Assembly: GCA_005880175.1 (NCBI GenBank)
Contig: VBJR01000153.1
Span: forward strand, 1-26,824
From: Chloroflexota bacterium
Lineage (GTDB): Bacteria > Chloroflexota > Dormibacteria > Dormibacterales > Dormibacteraceae
Direction: 5' to 3'
Length of the DNA: 26,824 nucleotides
Below are positions 23,899-26,824 of the stretch, in pieces. The translations under genes were made by a program, and so were the position numbers. The stretch's first letter is position 1. Each line of letters begins with the position of its first letter. The notes under the pieces were generated by a model. The model was not told the DNA's origin. It saw only the letters and a list, made by a program, of their open reading frames with translations, and did no database searches.

Positions 23899-25010
23899 CG
23901 AGCGAGCGACCCCAGGCGATCCGCAGCGAGGTCATCGGCAGCCTGCTCCGGCCGCCGGAGCTGGCCGAGGCCCGGCGCCGGCACGAGGCGGGCGCGCTGT
24001 CCGACGCGGAGTTCAAGGCCGTCGAGGACCGGGCGGTGGACGCGGCGCTGGTCCTGCAGGACGAGGCGGGCATCGACGTCGTCACCGACGGCGAGCTGCG
24101 CCGGTACGCGTTCTTCGGCCACCTGGCCGAGTCGCTGGAGGGCTTCGACCGGCGCGGCGGGTGGGCGATCCCGTTCCGCGACGAGAGCGGCAGCTCGATC
24201 GTGCAGACCCGGCCGGTCGTGGTCGAGAAGCTGCGCTGGCGCCGGAGCATGTGCGGGGAGGAGTGGACGTACCTGCGGGCCCGGGCGGCCCGGCCGGCGA
24301 AGGTCACGCTCCTGAGCGCGCAGCAGGCGGCGGCGTACTACGACCCGGAGAAGTCGGCCGGCGCCTACCCGACCCGGGACGCGTACCTGGCCGACATCGT
24401 CGACTTCACGCGGCGCGAGATCGCGGAGCTGGTCCGGCTCGGCTGCACGTACGTCCAGGTCGACGCGCCGCAGTACGCGGCGCTGCTCGACCCGGACCTG
24501 CGCGAGGGCTACCGCCAGCGGGGGGCTGACCCGGACCGGCTGCTCGACACGTGCATCGAGCTGGACAACGCGATCATCGAGGGGCATCCGGGCATCACGT
24601 TCGGGCTGCACGTCTGCCGGGGCAACAACCAGAGCCGGTTCTACGCGCAGGGCGACTACGGGCCGATCTCGCGGGTGTTCGAGCGGACGCGGTTCGAGCG
24701 CTTCCTGCTGGAGTACGACGACGAGCGTTCGGGCGGGTTCGCGCCGCTGGAGGCCGTCCCCGAGGACCGGGTGGTCGTGCTCGGGCTGGTGACGACGAAG
24801 AAGCCGCGCCTGGAGTCGCAGGAGGAGCTGACCCAGCGGATCCAGGAGGCGGCGCAGTACGTGCCGCTGGAGCGGCTGGCGCTGAGCCCGCAGTGCGGGT
24901 TCGCCTCGACCGAGGAGGGCAACCTGCTGACGCTGGACGACCAGCGAGCGAAGCTGGACCTGGTCGGCCGCACGGCCGCGGCCGTGTGGGGAGCCGCCGT
25001 GGGCGCGTAG
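23895..25010 (+). CDS. Cobalamin-independent methionine synthase II (MetE C-terminal) family protein
   Basis: This 371-residue protein corresponds to the C-terminal TIM barrel of MetE only; the N-terminal MetE domain is absent. The zinc site is visible as His239 and Cys241 (GLHVCRGNN) and Cys334 (SPQCGFAS), with Asp190 in VQVDAPQY at the place of the MetE IDEP motif. Family members move methyl or alkyl groups to thiols, including methionine synthesis and CoM alkylation, and many stand-alone forms have no known substrate. It begins with a strong GGAGGGAG ribosome-binding site and ATG 23895 inside the dioxygenase stop (ATGA). Tight coupling with a catechol dioxygenase hints at demethylation of methoxylated aromatics, but that is inference. 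Confidence 0.85.
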   Translation: MTSERPQAIRSEVIGSLLRPPELAEARRRHEAGALSDAEFKAVEDRAVDAALVLQDEAGIDVVTDGELRRYAFFGHLAESLEGFDRRGGWAIPFRDESGSSIVQTRPVVVEKLRWRRSMCGEEWTYLRARAARPAKVTLLSAQQAAAYYDPEKSAGAYPTRDAYLADIVDFTRREIAELVRLGCTYVQVDAPQYAALLDPDLREGYRQRGADPDRLLDTCIELDNAIIEGHPGITFGLHVCRGNNQSRFYAQGDYGPISRVFERTRFERFLLEYDDERSGGFAPLEAVPEDRVVVLGLVTTKKPRLESQEELTQRIQEAAQYVPLERLALSPQCGFASTEEGNLLTLDDQRAKLDLVGRTAAAVWGAAVGA

Positions 25011-25033
25011 GCCCGCACTGCGCGACGCCCCCA

Positions 25034-25051
25034 CCCGCCCAGGGGGGCGGG
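25034..25051 (+). terminator. GC-rich terminator-like hairpin after the MetE-like gene
   Basis: CCCGCCC and GGGCGGG pair over 7 bp around an AGGG loop, 24 bases after the stop at 25010. The tail is CCCAAGG, not a T-run, so the hairpin may stall or protect mRNA rather than terminate alone. Confidence 0.45.
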
Positions 25052-25156
25052 CCCAAGGTACGGCCTCGGCGGAGCGGCGTCAATCCAACCTGTTAACGCG
25101 GGAACGCCGGTTGGGCGCGCAGCCGCCGCCTGCCGGCCACAGCCGTACCGACCGGA

Positions 25157-25180
25157 ACGTCCGCGGGGTCCCGCGGACGT
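25157..25180. repeat. Perfect inverted repeat upstream of the DUF2520 gene
   Basis: ACGTCCGCGG and CCGCGGACGT are separated by GGTC, giving a 10-bp (11 with the inner pair) perfect palindrome 85 bases before the GTG at 25265. It might be an operator or an RNA hairpin in the leader. No promoter was recognised around it. Confidence 0.5.
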
Positions 25181-25264
25181 GTTCGACCCGGCCGAGGTTC
25201 CACTCCTGAAGCGAGGCCATCCGCGCAGGGCGCCCGCGGCCCACGGGCGGCGACCATTCTCCTC

Positions 25265-26041
25265 GTGCAATCACCGAGAGAACCGGTCGTCGTCGGCCGC
25301 GGGCGGCTCGGCCGGTCGCTGTCCGGCGCGCTCGACTGCCCCCTGCTGCCCGGCCGCGAGACCGTCGCGGTGCCCCCCGGCTGCCTGTGCCTGGTCGCGG
25401 TGCCCGACCCGGCCCTCGCCGAGACCGCCGCCCGGCTGCGCGGCGAGGGCGCCGCCATCGTCCACGTCAGCGGCGCCCACGGGCTGGACGTGCTCGACGC
25501 CGCGGCCCGGCGCGGCCACCCGGTCGGCGCGTTCCACCCGCTCCGCTCGTTCCCGGCGCCGCTGGGCCCGGAGGCGTTCCAGGGCATCCTGTTCGGCATC
25601 GACGCGTCGGACGCCATGCTGCTCGCCGAGCTCGAGTCCCTCGGCCACCGGCTCGGCGGCTGGACGCGCCGGATCCCGAGCGGGGACCGGGTCCGCTACC
25701 ACGCCGCCGCGACGCTCGCCGGCCCGCTGCTGGTGGCGCTGGCCGCCCAGGCGGCGGCGGTGCTGGGCGAGGTGGGGTTCAGCCGCGACGAGGCACTGGA
25801 CGCGCTGCTGCCGTTCGCCGCCGGCACCGTGGACAACCTGCGCGCCCTCCGCCTGCCGGGCGCCCTGATCGGCCCGGTGCGGCGCGGCGACCCCGACACG
25901 GTCGCGAGGCACGTCGCGGCCGTGAGCGGCGACGTCGCGGCCGCGTACCGGGCGCTGACGCGAACGGCCGTCGGCCTGGCGGAGGAGGCGGGCCTGGACG
26001 AGGCGACGGCCCGCCTCCTGCGCGAACGCGTCAGCGGCTGA
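25265..26041 (+). CDS. Rossmann-like / DUF2520 domain protein
   Basis: This 258-residue protein starts at GTG 25265. The N-terminal dinucleotide-binding fold shows VVVGRGRLGRSLSGAL (about 8-23) and VHVSGAHGLDVL. The DUF2520 half begins with GAFHPLRSFPAPLGPEAFQGILFGI (about 96-120), a family hallmark, and continues as an all-helical domain (YHAAATLAGPLLVALAAQA; ALLPFAAGTVDNLRAL). Relatives resemble ketopantoate or F420-dependent reductases and are often near panBC; here no pantothenate gene is seen. Function is unknown beyond probable NAD(P)-dependent oxidoreductase. It converges on the membrane-protein gene with an 11-bp overlap of stops. Confidence 0.85.
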   Translation: MQSPREPVVVGRGRLGRSLSGALDCPLLPGRETVAVPPGCLCLVAVPDPALAETAARLRGEGAAIVHVSGAHGLDVLDAAARRGHPVGAFHPLRSFPAPLGPEAFQGILFGIDASDAMLLAELESLGHRLGGWTRRIPSGDRVRYHAAATLAGPLLVALAAQAAAVLGEVGFSRDEALDALLPFAAGTVDNLRALRLPGALIGPVRRGDPDTVARHVAAVSGDVAAAYRALTRTAVGLAEEAGLDEATARLLRERVSG

Positions 26042-26824
26042 TCGCCTGGGGCGCTCCCGCCGCTCGCGGCGCCCGGGTCGGCCCGGGCGCGAGCACGGCC
26101 AGCAGGCCCGCGGCCGCGATGGCGCCGAACACCCACAGCGCCGTCCGCACGTCCGGGCCCTCGGTGCCGAGGAACAGCAGGCTGCGCAGGCCCTCGGTGG
26201 AGAACCGGAACGGCGTCCAGCTCCACAGCGCGTCGCGGTAGACCGGGTTCAGCAGCTCCGGCACCAGGCCGGCCACCGCCGGCGCCGTCAGGTACAGCGG
26301 GATGAGCAGCGCCATGCCCCGCACCCCGAGCCAGCGCAGGACGGCCGCCTGCAGCAGCGCGAACGCCAGGCCCACCAGGGCCAGGAAACCGGCGGCGTTC
26401 CAGTCGAGCGTCAGCGACGAGTCCCAGGCGCGGGCCAGTCCGGCCACCACCGCGGTGCCCAGCAGCGCCGAGACGACCGCCGCCGCCAGCGTGGCCAGCC
26501 GGCCCAGCGGGCGGCCGCCGCGCAGGCGCGGCGCGGCCACCGCGACCAGGACGGCGGTGATGAGCGCCCCCAGCCACAGCAGCGCGCTCGCGGCCAGCGG
26601 CAGCGCGCGGCCGGCCGCCGAGGTGGGGTGGATGGTCACGACCCGCAGCGCCGGGCTGGCGCCCGCGGGCTGGGTCCGCGCCGACGTGAGGACGGCCGCG
26701 GCGACCTGCGTCAGCACCGGCTCCGCGACCTGCGTGGCGCTCGGGTTGATCGCGCCCGACACCAGGACGGTCGCGGTCGGACCGCCGGCCCCCGGGCTGA
26801 AGAGGACCGCGCCGTAGATCTCCC
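26031..26824 (-). CDS. Multi-pass membrane protein, ABC-2/DUF3533-like (C-terminal part)
   Basis: The frame runs off the right edge; the first residues inside the window are EIYGAVLFSPGAGGPTATVLVSGAINPSATQ, an extracellular segment, so the gene starts outside. Five or six membrane helices follow: LPLAASALLWLGALITAVLVAVA, ATLAAAVVSALLGTAVVAGLA, GFLALVGLAFALLQAAVL, MALLIPLYLTAPAVAGLV, and a last one at LWVFGAIAAAGLLAVLAP. The large extracellular domain before the helices and the helix order recall YhgE/Pip or DUF3533 ABC-2 type permeases. An ATPase partner is not in view. The substrate is unknown. Confidence 0.75.
   Translation of the reverse strand, partial: EIYGAVLFSPGAGGPTATVLVSGAINPSATQVAEPVLTQVAAAVLTSARTQPAGASPALRVVTIHPTSAAGRALPLAASALLWLGALITAVLVAVAAPRLRGGRPLGRLATLAAAVVSALLGTAVVAGLARAWDSSLTLDWNAAGFLALVGLAFALLQAAVLRWLGVRGMALLIPLYLTAPAVAGLVPELLNPVYRDALWSWTPFRFSTEGLRSLLFLGTEGPDVRTALWVFGAIAAAGLLAVLAPGPTRAPRAAGAPQAISR

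Larger units (their letters stand above)
25011..25264. other. Intergenic region with two hairpins
   Basis: This 254-bp gap is the longest in the window. It holds the terminator-like hairpin and the 24-bp palindrome listed separately, and a lower-GC patch CCAACCTGTTAACG at about 25086-25099. No tRNA or recognisable riboswitch fold was seen, and I could not run structure or covariance searches. Confidence 0.5.

Noticed and set aside
25184..25192. GTTCGACCC resembling a tRNA T-loop
   Set aside because: No matching acceptor, D or anticodon stems could be built around it on either strand.

Overview
This is a GC-rich (clearly above 70% G+C), gene-dense chromosomal window with many GTG starts, 1-8 nt gene overlaps (GTGA, ATGA) and few strong Shine-Dalgarno sites. 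Together with a BTAD (SARP-type) regulator, several HTH-TPR regulators and a sortase/VWA surface-protein pair, this points to a high-GC soil-type bacterium of the Actinomycetota or a high-GC Chloroflexota-like lineage. The sequence alone does not settle which. I see no rRNA, tRNA, CRISPR array or insertion sequence.

Left part (1-5468): a plus-strand run holds an M20 metallohydrolase, a nucleotide-sugar dehydrogenase broken by an internal deletion plus frameshift, and a COG3375-type GNAT acyltransferase. A convergent M24 (Xaa-Pro type) peptidase follows, and its start codon overlaps that of a divergent class I SAM methyltransferase. The theme is handling of N-acylated amino acids or peptides.

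Centre-left (5480-10798): this regulatory island is the most interesting part. On the minus strand lie a TPR-only protein, a 35-residue ORF that looks like an exported peptide precursor, and a BTAD transcription factor joined to it by an ATGA overlap. Divergently there is an XRE-HTH/TPR protein, a paralogue of the TPR-only protein, followed 5 nt later by a (frameshifted) gamma-glutamyltransferase. A 17-bp motif recurs in both promoter regions. The layout resembles a peptide-sensing (RRNPP-like) quorum circuit, but this is inference.

Centre (10832-19173): a roughly 2,560-residue surface adhesin (signal peptide, SpaA-like domain, VWA domain with MIDAS, 19 tandem Ig-like repeats, PAETG sorting signal, membrane anchor) is followed with a GTGA overlap by its likely housekeeping or dedicated sortase. 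The repeat array contains an internal segmental duplication of about 1.14 kb, displaced by exactly 2,529 bp.

Right part (19356-26824): there are two extradiol dioxygenase-fold (VOC) genes, a Methyltransf_32-type methyltransferase, a third HTH-TPR regulator, a MetE C-terminal-like methyltransferase translationally coupled to the catechol 2,3-dioxygenase, a Rossmann/DUF2520 protein, and the C-terminal part of a multi-pass membrane protein of ABC-2/DUF3533-like type that runs off the window.
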